In this document: piece after piece, positions 50,171-60,628 of the stretch
How the letters are laid out: the number at the start of each line of letters is the position of its first letter
How positions within the stretch are numbered: the stretch's first letter is position 1
Assembly (NCBI GenBank): GCA_027943335.1
Contig: BSBK01006429.1
Location: forward strand, 564,001-628,000
Length of the DNA stretch: 64,000 nucleotides
Origin: Chamaecyparis obtusa
Lineage: Eukaryota; Streptophyta; Pinopsida; Cupressales; Cupressaceae
Reading direction: 5' to 3'
Made by a program: the position numbers and the translations under genes
The notes under the pieces: generated by a model
The model's input: the letters and a program-made list of their open reading frames with translations, nothing else
Told to the model about the DNA's origin: nothing
The model's database searches: none

Positions 50171-51372
50171 AGGATTATCATTACTATTAATCAGTTATTC
50201 GGTCGATAAAGGAGACAAACTAGATAGCCAGTCAACCACATAAAGCCTATGCACCAAGCAAGACATAAGGCAGATTTATAAGTTAGGTGAACAAGGGTTT
50301 GACTGAGTACACTCACTGAGCAACAAAAAATTATCGAGTACCAAGCATATTGATTACCGAGAATTTTTATTAACTAAGCACCAATAATTTACCCGATGAA
50401 GAATGCAGTTATTACAGAGTATAACTAGAAATGGCATAGTAACCTGAAATGGCACAAATATCTACGCAAATGTTTCAGACCAATCAGGAAAATGGTTTAC
50501 CAAGATAGAGATGGAATTAAATATGGATGTAATCATTAATTTTTTGATGATTCCTATATAATGTTTGATATAGGTTATTTTGGTGCACCGTTGATCTTAG
50601 GTTTTCAAAGATGTTGTAAACCCTAATTAAGTCAAGTTAGTTTGATATAAAATTTGTAAAGATGTCATTATAAACATGTGTCATGAAGGAGTAGCTATAC
50701 TAAGGACATCAGGAGATTAGACAAAGGGTTTTTGATAGAAGGTTTATGAACGAAGCATTCAGTTTACAGAACACACATAAGGCTACCAAGAAGAACAAAA
50801 GGACACATACATCACTAAAAGGTGATATCTATTTGATATATTACAAATCTAAATCATGCAAGATAGATTTTATATTTACAAATATATTTACTATTACAAT
50901 TTAACCATTGTAGAAGAATTGAAATCTCTTAACATAGTGGACTTAACCATTCTTATGTAAATATCTTAATTGAGTACACACATGTATTGTGTTGTTAGAA
51001 TCCTCTAACTAGGTAGATCTAGTCACTGATAGGGTAAGATCATTAGAAGTGATCACAATTTGTAGCCTTAACTAGCATACTTTGTTACTGTAGTAGTGAA
51101 GATCTGTGGGTGTCATCCCCACTTCAATTTTTACCTTCTTACAAGGGTTTTTGCGATACCAAAATATCTTTGTTATGAGTATGAATTTTTATGAATGGTT
51201 TGTTTTTTAGATTACATGTAAATTACATTTTCCATTATTTGAATGTATGTTCCTGACAATGGATTCAGTCAATTAAATTCTATCTACTACTACAAAGTTT
51301 AAGTCTTGAAAAGTTTTGAAGGTACTAATTCACCCCTCCCTTCTCAGTACTTATCTTTCCATAATTGCAATA
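50171..51372 (+). repeat. 5' LTR of element c (left edge uncertain)
   Basis: Ends with the shared C-rich motif (about 51332-51350) and GCAATA two bases before a primer site. Contains CCGAG/CTGAG words between 50290 and 50400, as in the LTRs at 52930 and 63251. No second copy is in the window, so the left end is a guess. Confidence 0.6.
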
Positions 51373-51374
51373 AT

Positions 51375-51386
51375 TGGCATCAGAGC
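51375..51386 (+). other. Primer binding site of element c
   Basis: TGGCATCAGAGC, one transition from TGGTATCAGAGC. Confidence 0.85.
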
Positions 51387-51420
51387 TAGATCTCTTGTTA
51401 AGTTATTTTAATCACTAAAG

Positions 51421-52850
51421 ATGAAAAGATCTAAGGAGGGAATATATAAGCTGGATAAGACTATTGAGAATCAAAGATTACAAATGCAGATCTTTATTGT
51501 AAAATTCAAAGAAGCCAAATAAGAATTGAAGAAGTTACTAATCAAGAGGAAGGATATGGAAATTTGGTATACTGAAACTGATTATAATGAAGAAGAGATA
51601 GATGATCCATTTTGAGGTATCTGGATCTAGATCTAGTAGCATATATGATGCATCTAAAGGAAATATATCAGATCTATCTAAAAATAATCCGCATCTTACT
51701 AAACAAGTGAAAGCTCTACAAATCGGTCAAGAGACACAAATGGTTAGGATGGTTGATGTCATGAATAATGCAAGACAAGAAGAAAAAGAAATAAAATTGG
51801 ATATTTAAGATAGGAGACAAATGACTGATAAGGTACAAGATAAGGAATCAGAGATACTAAGACTCACCGAGCATCACTTTGAAATCTCCAATTAGATGGT
51901 TGTCATAAGTCAGAAACTCAACTGAGTAAATAGTGAGATTCGAAGGAAACTAGAAGACATCAGTGAATTAAATGAGGAAAATGAAAGATTGAAGAAAGAG
52001 GTAAAAATGAAACAATAACATAATGAGATGATCAAGAAAGCTGAAGATAGTACTAAAAGAATCAATGAATTTCTGATTAGTTAGAAAAGACTTGATAGAA
52101 CAACTAGTTTAGGTTGCATCAAGTAGGGAGAGTTATCAAGACAAGCTGAAAAAAAGAATTCCTATACTAATCCAAGACCAAAGAAGCTATCATGTTATCA
52201 TTGTGGAAAACTGGGCCACACATAAAATTTTTGTAGGAGTAAAGAAAATGGTATTCCTAAATCCACTCCTAAGTTTAATGGGTATTGCTATAACTGTAAA
52301 AATAATGGACATTAGGCACATGAGTGTAGATCAAAGTTGAATAAGACACCTAAGAAACCTTACATGGAGAAACATTTTCGCACTTGCAACATGCATAGAC
52401 ACATATCACAAGAATGTAGGACAAAGACATAGTAAGTTTGGACACCAAAAGAATAGAACAAAACATATCAACTGAGAAGCCAAGATAATGTATATACTTG
52501 TGATTAAAATACTTGGGTTGATTGCACAACATGTGGAATTTATGGACATATAGCAAAAAATTGCATGAGAAAGAACTAGAGAGGAAGATCATGTAATTAG
52601 ACAAATACTGGTATGACATGGTTGCATTGTCACAAGGTCGGTCACCTAAGCAATGATTCCAAAGACTGAGCAATAGAGACACATACAAATACAAATAGAA
52701 ACACAATTGAAGAAATCATGAGGATAAGGAATCAAATGTGGAGAAAAGAATCAAATGATAATGCTAGAGAAAGAACTCCAGTTAGTGACACCTCATCCAT
52801 TGGATTAGGTGATATCACCACCTCCACCTAAAACAAAAAGGTATGTATGG
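51421..52850 (+). pseudogene. Element c ORF1: coiled coil plus zinc knuckles
   Basis: From ATG at 51421: MKRSKEGIYKLDKTIENQRL, then long helical charged stretches with stops (ISELNEENERLKKEVKMKQ near 51960). CCHC knuckles are CYHCGKLGHT-stop-NFC (about 52192-52233), CYNCKNNGH-stop-AHEC (about 52285-52326), CTTCGIYGHIAKNC (about 52522-52563) and a damaged fourth, CHKVGHLSNDS (about 52626-52660). This is the same architecture as elements a and b. No pol motifs before the copia insertion at 52930; the rest of element c would lie beyond the window. Confidence 0.68.
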
Positions 52851-52929
52851 AACTGAATTTTAAATCGATTATATTTTACGAATAGTTCCTTATATCTATT
52901 GAATGCACACTAAATCAGCATAAAATTTT

Positions 52930-54411
52930 TGGAAACTGTAATTGAAGTAATTGTTGTACTGTCATTGATGTCAAACCTTAACTGGTAAGACTGTTTCTAT
53001 TTAAGAAAGTACTATTCTATTTTAGTGTTGCTAAGGGGATAGGAAAGGTTAGTAACAATAGCACCTAAGGAAAGGTTGAGTTATCTTGATACTTCAATGA
53101 GTACTTGATTATGTGGCACAATGATAAGACAATGCATTGTTTATCTAAGTAAGAATGAAGACTAAAATGGTAGGCTTAACCAAGAAAAAGTGAAGAAATC
53201 TAGTTTAAGCTGAGTGTTGTTAGTGTCTACCAAGCTAGTATATGTCGAGTAAATTCAGTGTTGACCAAACATTAGTTAATAGCCGAGGAAGACAGTGTTA
53301 GCTAAGGAAATAGTTTATGTGGTGACCAAGCTTTCTAGTGAAGACCAAGAAGTTGAACATAGTATTGACCAAGCATCAATATTTTGCATTTCAGGAAGAA
53401 TTTAGATTTCCAGCCGACATTGTTGAATTCTTGGATTATATAAAATGTGTTGACTTTATTTATTGATTGTATGAAAACATTTAATGCACTATAAAATGTT
53501 TTATTGTAAATCTATTAAGAGATTTGAGATATTTGTAGAAGGATAGCCGAAGAACATGATATAGGATAGGTTTAATGAATCTGACCTAACCCTAATATCT
53601 ATGAAGAAGATTAAGCAGAAAAAGATGTATTGACCTAATAGAGGAAGTATTAAGGAAACCTAAGCGAGAGGTTGAACAAGGAAGGAGATGCTAGAAGTGT
53701 TATTGATGTTATTGACTATATAAGTAGAGAAGGCTGAAGGAGAAGTGTTGTGATTTCTTGAAGAGAGTTTCAAGTAGATCAGTGATGGAGATGGCAAAGG
53801 TTCATAGTCAGTAAGCCAACATATCTGTATGGAATTGGATCTGATATTTGCAAACTAAGTTGTATGTTTTTTAGATCAATATTACTACTACTTTCTAACC
53901 ATTGTAATAGTCAAAATCCATAAAATAGAGGTTGACCTAATAGTCATAGGTATAAATCCTTTGAACAAGGTTGCATTCTAATGGAGTGTATGTAAGTCCT
54001 ATAACAAGGCACACTTTTAACAGAGTGGTTTAAATCCTTTAACCGGGTCACATTTGATAGTGTGTTTGTAACCTTTGATAGGGTTGGCTTTTCACGAAGC
54101 TCACTTGAGAAGAGTGAACATAATAGTAACATGTTACAAAGTGGTTTTTCCCTAATTGGGTTTCCACTATAAATCTTGGTGTTGATACTTGTGTGAATGT
54201 TTTGGTTTGAACATTTTTGTGTTTTACAAGTTAGATGCTATTGGATAAGTGGACTGCATTGTTATATGTTTTTGTTATGCAATCAGTAATGATCAAGTAG
54301 GTGTTGGTTATTAGATCTAATTTTTTGAAGAGTTTAAAGTTTTTTTTATACATCTAGACCTGAGAACAACTAATTCACTCCCCCTCTTCATTGTTCTAAA
54401 TCATATTAACA
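52930..54411 (+). repeat. 5' LTR of the outer copia
   Basis: 1482 bp, starts TGGAAACT and ends TTAACA. Matches 63251-64000 closely. Holds a GTGTTGACCGAGC-like repeat series (53205-53390) and repeated TAAATCCTTTGAACAAGG-type units (53950-54080). The C-rich end motif is at 54372-54392. Confidence 0.88.
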
Positions 54412-54413
54412 AT

Positions 54414-54425
54414 TGGTATCAGATC
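54414..54425 (+). other. Primer binding site of the outer copia
   Basis: TGGTATCAGATC, copia initiator-Met type with one change, two bases after the LTR. Confidence 0.85.
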
Positions 54426-54519
54426 TCACCAACAAGATTATCAGATTCAACTTCTTAATGCTCAACAACATCTTCCTGATACTCGACATTGCTTACTTGA
54501 ACACTGCTTGCATATGCTA

Positions 54520-54886
54520 CCTATAAATATTTCAAGCTATACCAAATGGATGTTAAGTTTGCATTTTGAAATGGCATATTGGAAGAAAAAGTGTACATTG
54601 AATAGCCAGAAGGATTTTTTGATCCAAACAAAAGACACATGGTTTTAAAACTGAATAAAGCACTGTATGGACTGAAGCAAGCTCCCAGAGCATGGTATGA
54701 GAGATTGCACAACTACCTAATACATATTGGATTCTCAAGGACAAATGATACAAGCAATCTGTACATGAAAGCTAAAGAAGGTAAACAAATCTTGTTAGCT
54801 AATATCTTTGTAGATGATATTATATTTGGTGTACAAGATGCCTTGTGTAAGAAATTTTCAAATGAGATTAAAACTAAATTTGAAAT
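54520..54886 (+). pseudogene. pol: Outer copia RT, first part
   Basis: Reads YQMDVKFAF, stop, NGILEEKVYIE (family YQMDVKSAFLNG), PEGFFD, then open from 54639: LNKALYGLKQAPRAWYERL and IFVDDIIFG with the catalytic VDD. It is cut in frame at KFEI by the nested element; the next residues resume at 61934. The N-terminal RT fingers are missing. One stop is present. Confidence 0.85.
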
Positions 54887-56188
54887 TGTTGGAGATTTTC
54901 TAGAAGGCTACTAGTGACTGTATGTTTTTCATTGATGACAACATATGAAAAGTATCATGCATGGAAGTCTTATGAAGTAAGCTTTCAATATATGTAGCAT
55001 AGACATCATATTAGCATGATATCATGGGCGTAGGGGTTAACTGTTAGTACAGACAGTTATATAAAAACTTGTGTCAGTAGTGTTCCTGACAAAGTAACAG
55101 GCAGTGTTTTGTGTATGATTGTCCGTACAATTATCATGGAGCCTTGCACACTTGGATATATGTTGAAGACATGTTAGTGATGTTTTATTTATGGACGCAT
55201 AGTTTGTTGATGAGTAGAAGTGAAGTTATGTAGTATCTATTCACTAGCAATAGTTTCCTATGTTTATTCAGAAGCGCTGACAAAGATTTTATTGGTTATG
55301 TAGTTGCACCTATCCTATGTGTATGTTCCCTTTGATTTAAGCTTAGAGGAGAGTTATTGATGTTCAGTTAAGAGTGCATGAGTTAATTCAACATCCAAAG
55401 AAAGATACAGTTGTTTTGGTAGAGCTGACAGTGTGTAGCATGCATCTAAAATTATCTCATTGAACATGTCCTAGAATGTGTTGTGTGCATAGTAGAGCTA
55501 ACAGAATGTTTGTTACAGTTTGTTATGGTTTCTCTAATATGATTTCAAGGTGGTTCTGATAGGATGACTTTATTATATCATTTAGAGGAAAGATACTTAT
55601 AGGTAATCATTTGCGATTGTTGAAATGTGGTTCATACTTGACTAAGTAGAGTAGAGCAGAGTGTGTGAAGTATTGAGCCATCAGAAGAAGGTCTATGTGA
55701 GCAAGTAAAGTACTTTTTCTATTCATTGGAACTGATCCAAATAGCAGATCAAAGTGCAGTTCACCAAGATCCATATATAGTGTGTATCTATTATTTAGAA
55801 GGTTGTAGCCTTCACCCCTTTGAGCAGTGAGCTCTCAGATAGTGCATCCTCTCCCATAAGAGGGAAAATTGTAAAAGACTCCTAATAGGGTCTAACCCTT
55901 GACTAGGTCTATTATACTAAATATATTGTAAAGAAACTCCTAACAGGGTTAAGGATCTTGTAACAAGGATCATAATACTCTAGTGCAGAATATTAGTGAG
56001 TGTCAATTCCCATTAGGGTTTTTACCTATTTGGGTTTCCCCGTAACAAAAATATTGGTGTGGTGTTCTTGTGTTCTTTCATTTTGTTTATGCTTTATGTC
56101 TAAGTATACTTAATTGGATAAATAATTGAATCTTGTAGATAACTGATTCACCCCCCCTCTCAGTTATCTTTTGGGACAATTCCTAACA
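54887..56188 (+). repeat. 5' LTR of the nested copia
   Basis: Starts TGTTGGAGATTTTCTAG and ends TTCCTAACA. Contains the shared block CTCCTAACAGGGTTAAGGATC, GGGTTTTTACCTATTTGGG near 56018 and the C-rich end at 56149-56163. Confidence 0.93.
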
Positions 56189-56190
56189 AT

Positions 56191-56202
56191 TGGTATCAGA
56201 GC
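56191..56202 (+). other. Primer binding site of the nested copia
   Basis: TGGTATCAGAGC, a perfect copia initiator-Met tRNA site, two bases after the LTR. Confidence 0.95.
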
Positions 56203-56245
56203 CAAGTGCCTCAGAGAGAAAGTTTAATAGCTTGAGGTTGATCAG

Positions 56246-57180
56246 ATGGCATACTTCAGGAAAGAAAGTCCTAAGTTTGATGGAGAGAATTATCTTGATT
56301 GGAAGAACAAGATGGTGACCCATTTGCAGTGCATTGGTTTTGAAGTTTTTGATGTTATTATCAAAGCAGCCAAGATACCTAACCTATAAGACCTTGCACA
56401 AGAAGATGATACTGATAGGAAAAAGGAATTGTTTCATCTAAATGCTATTGCTAAAGAAGCCCTTATCAGTGCCCTATTTGATGGTGAATTTTTAGAAATA
56501 AAAAAGGTAGATACAACCCACAAAATATGGAAGCACCTAGAAGACATATTTAAAGGAGACAAACAAGAAAATGATGAAATGCATTAGAGATGCTACTTGA
56601 AGAAAACATCAGAGCTTATAATTAGAGGATAAATGAAGTAGTTACTAGAATCCAAAACAATGGTGGAGAGATTACAGAGGAGGACATTATGGACAAGTTA
56701 ATGACTGCTCTCACTCCTAAATATGAAAGCAAGATCAACATGCTTGATGAGACCATGCAGCTTACATCTAATTTCAAGAGAGAGACATTGATCAGCAAAA
56801 TCTCATCTTTTGAGATTTCAAGATTGAAGACAAAACCAAAGAGTGAAACAACCTTCAAAGCAACAATTCATGGTAAGAAATCTGCAAACACTTATGGTAA
56901 TTTTGATGATGATGATGAAGAGAAAACACTAGATGATTTCATTTCTATGATTTCCAATAGAGAAAAGAAAGGAAAAGGAAAATATGAAGTTCAATTACCA
57001 TTTAAATGCTTTTCATGTAATAAGATTGGTCACTTTGCATCTTAGTGTCCTACTAGAGCCAGAAAGTTCAAAAAGGATTACAAGCCTAAGTATTCTAAGG
57101 AATGCTACTATGCCAGAGATGGAGTTTTAGATGAAGAATCCAGTGAAGAAGAAATTGGATTCATTGCTATTATAGACAAA
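56246..57180 (+). pseudogene. gag: Nested copia gag
   Basis: Start ATG at 56246, 44 bp after the primer site: MAYFRKESPKFDGENYLDWK, the standard N-terminus of copia gag. Then HLNAIAKEALISALFDGEF, WKHLEDIFKGDKQ, a stop at 56584 and a shift near 56610 into the frame kept to the end of pol: RIQNNGGEITEEDIMDKLM, PKYESKINMLDE. The zinc knuckle CFSCNKIGHFAS-stop-C is at about 57007-57048, its stop at a Gln codon position. Encodes capsid; continuous with pol, as usual for copia. Confidence 0.85.
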
Positions 57181-60100
57181 ATGAATAATAAGAGAAGTCA
57201 TAAAGATGATAAAAAGGAACAAGAGCTAGCATTGATTCCACAAGAGGACATAAGGATAGACTGGATTATAGAGAGTAGTTGTTCACATCACATGACAGGT
57301 TATAAAGGCAGGTTTGTTCATTTGGACAAATACAATGGTGGTATGGTTAGATTTGGAGACAACACTCCTAAACCAATAGTTGGTAGAGGAGCCATCACTT
57401 TGGATGGAAAGAATAGTATCGATGATGTTCCTTATGTTGATGGTTTGAAACATAACCTTCTCAGCGTTGGACAATCACTTGGAAAAGGCTATTAGTTGGA
57501 GTTCAAAGATGAAAAATGCATCATTAACAACAAATATGGTGTTATGATTGCATCAAGCTCAAAGAAAAGAGGTAATTTTTTTCAACTCAATTTAGAAGCA
57601 AGTTGTTTTATTGCTAAAGTTGATGACAATTGGTTGTGGCATAAAATACTATATCATATCAATTTTGATAACATAGAAAAGATAAGCAATGTAAAGGCAA
57701 TAAGAGATCTACCTAGCATAGAAAAGCCAGTTGATACTATATACAGGTAATGTGTGATGGAAAAGCATGTGAGAAATTCATTCAGGAGCAAGTAGAAATC
57801 AAGAGAGAACAAATTAGATCTAATTCATACAGACCTATGTGGTCTAACTCTAACAAGATCATACTATGGTGAAAGGTATTTCATTTTATTTGTTTATGAT
57901 TATACTAGAATGATGTCAGTTGCATTCTTGAAAGATAAGTCAAAAGCATTTGAGAAGTTCAAAATATTCAAAGTTAAGGTTGAGAATGAATCTAGACTAA
58001 AGATAAAATGTTTGAGATCAGATATAGGAGGAGAATTCACCTTTGACAGATTCTATGAGTACTGCGAAGAACATGGCATAAAGAGATAGTTACATGCACC
58101 TAGAACCCCTCAGTAGAATGTAATTGCAGAGAGAAGGAATAGGATCATCCTTGATACAACATGCACTATCATGATAGAAGGAAAAGTTGCACAAGCCTAT
58201 TGGAGAGATGCGGTCAATACATTAGTCTATACCATCAATAGAATTCAATTGAGGCTAGGCACTGACAAAACACCATATGAGCTATGGTTTGGTAATTTTC
58301 TCATAGTAAAATACTTCAGAATCTTTGGAAGCAAGTGCTACATCAAGAGGGATGAAGCAATAGGCAATTTTGATGCAAGAAGTGATGAAGGTATTTTTCT
58401 TGGTTAATCTACTAAAAGTAAAGCTTATTAATGTTTCAATTTAAGATTGAAAAAGATCATTGAAAGTGCCCATGTAAAGATTCATGAAAAATTTATGATT
58501 CAAGAAAGATATCATGATTACTCACCTATGATTGAAGAAGAACCCAGATCCTCTACTAGTGAGATAGTTATTGAAGAAATGTTTGATAGTATTGATGTGT
58601 TATTCAATGACCCTGAAAAAAGTGCAGAAGAAAATCCTAAGGCTGATAAGTCAACATCACCTAAAGTTCCAAATTTTACATCAAGAAATCACTCTAAGAC
58701 AGACATCATTGGAGATCAGAGCAGAAAAATCTTAACAAGGTCACAAGCAAAGAACTCAACTAGTAGTGAAGAGGTATGTTTACTATCTCAGATTGAACCC
58801 TTAAGTGTTGAAGATGCATGTAATGATTCAGATTGGCATGATGCTATGAAAGAAGAACTTGATTAGATTGTTAAGAATGACACTTGGGAACTGGTCCCAA
58901 GACCTAGTGAAAAGAAAGTGATTGGAACAAAGTGGATATTCAAAAACAAGATGAATGAAGATGGTACAGTAGTAAGAAATAAAAAAAGGTTAGTATGTAA
59001 AGGATATGCATAAAGAGAAGGCATTGATTATTCAAACACATTTGGACCTATGAGTATATTAGAAGCTATTAAGTTGTTTCTAGCTTATGCTACAGTCAAA
59101 AACTTCAAAGTTTATCGAATGGATGTCAAGTTAGCATTCCTAAATGGAGATTTGAAAGAAGAAGCATACATTAAGCAGGTGGAAGGATTCACCTTATCAG
59201 ACAGACCTGATATGGTATGCAGATTGAAGAAGGCCCTCTATGGACTTAAGCAAGCCCCTAGAGCATGGAATGAGAGACTATATGTATATCTAACAAAGAT
59301 TGGATTCAAGAAAGGAGTAGTAGATTATAATCTATTCATTAGAGAGACATCTGAAGGTTTACTATTTGTAGCTATATTTGTTGATGACATTATCTTCAGA
59401 GGTAATGACAAACTAAGTGCAGAATTTGCCAAAGAAATGATGAATGAATTTGAGATGATTATGATTAGTCCTATCAAATACTTTTTGGGACTAAATGTGC
59501 AGTAGATAGAAAAAGAAATTTTTATTAATCAGTCAAAATATGTGAAAGAGATACTAAAGAAATTCAAGATGGATGATTGCAAGTCAGTAGGAACCCGTAT
59601 GATCACCAAATGCAATATTACAAAAGAAGATGACTCACCACTAGTAGATATAATATTATATAAGTCTATGATTGGTAAACTTATATATCTTACTCATACT
59701 AGACCTGATATTTCAAATGCAGTTGGCACAATTGGAAGATTTGCAGCAAAACCTAAACAAAGTCTTCTCATGGTAGTAAAAATAATATTCAGATGCTTGC
59801 AAGGTACTATAGATTATGGCCTATGGTATCCTAATTCAAAAAATGTTGAGCTTCATGTGTACACTGATGCAGATTGGGTAGCATGTGTTGATGAAAGAAA
59901 GTGTACTTTAGGTGGAGCAGTGTTTCTTGGTGATAGACTTGTCACTTGGACAAGCAAGAAAAAAAATTGTATTTCTTAGTCAATAGCAAAAGCGGAGTAT
60001 GTTGCAACAACTTTTAATTGTTCTATAATTGTTTGGATCAAGCAGATGTTAAAGGATTTTGGAATTCATATTGATTATCCTATTGTTATTCACTGTGATA

Positions 60101-60330
60101 ACACTAGCACTATCAATATGTCAAAGAACCTTGTGATGCATGCAAAGACAAAGCACATTGAGATCAAGTATCACTTCCTAAGAGAGAAATTGGTAGAGAA
60201 AGAAGTCAAGTTGGACTATGTGAGTACTAAAGATCAGTTGGAAGATATATTCACAAAGACCTTGCCTAAGGATACTTTTGAGTATCTTAGGGAGAAGTTG
60301 GGAGTAATTCCCTTCCTTGATTCTGCTTAG
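57181..60330 (+). pseudogene. pol: Nested copia pol (PR, IN, RT, RNase H)
   Basis: One frame throughout, interrupted by about a dozen stops. Protease WIIESSCSHHMTG (57262-57300) has Glu-Ser-Ser where the family and the copia at 26100 have Asp-Ser-Gly, so it is inactive. Pre-integrase WHKILYHINF; integrase LHTDLCG, RSDIGGEF, PRTPQ-stop-NVIAERRN keep D, D and E. Then YELWFG, a Ser/Glu linker, WELVPRPSEKKVIGTKW. RT has YRMDVKLAFLNGDL, YGLKQAPRAW and IFVDDIIF. RNase H has YTDADW, AKAEYVA and HCDNTSTI. Ends LGVIPFLDSA with TAG at 60328. Most stops sit where Gln is conserved. Confidence 0.93.
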
Positions 60331-60346
60331 AAGAAAGAAGGAAAGG

Positions 60347-60398
60347 CATCAGTCCTCTGTGACTGATGGAAGGTTGACTACTCTACCTCAAGAGTAGT
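60347..60398 (+). repeat. Twin hairpins after the pol stop
   Basis: CATCAGTC-CTCTGT-GACTGATG (60347-60368) and ACTACTCT-ACCTCA-AGAGTAGT (60377-60398): two perfect 8-bp stems, each with a 6-nt loop, 8 bases apart, starting 17 bases after the stop codon. Role unknown. Confidence 0.85.
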
Positions 60399-60616
60399 AC
60401 CGGTGGTTAAAATGAATGGCACCCTTTTCCATTGATGTCAAATAGGGATTCATATACAGAGTCATGAAAAATAGAAGTAAAAAGATGAGTAGTATACTAA
60501 GGGGGAGTAGTATTTAGTTTTGATAGTAGTACAATAGAGGAAATGGAGAATGCTATAAAAAAAATATTTGTTTGGGTTGGTGGTGGTTTTTCATTCCACA
60601 TGTTTCCATCAATGCC
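60399..60616 (+). other. Nested copia 3' untranslated spacer
   Basis: Non-coding sequence between the hairpins and the polypurine tract; contains AAGGGGGAG at about 60499 as a possible second purine tract. No gene seen. Confidence 0.6.
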
Positions 60617-60627
60617 AAAGGGGGAGA
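60617..60627 (+). other. Polypurine tract of the nested copia
   Basis: AAAGGGGGAGA, adjoining the 3' LTR; would prime plus-strand DNA synthesis. Confidence 0.92.
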
Positions 60628-60628
60628 T

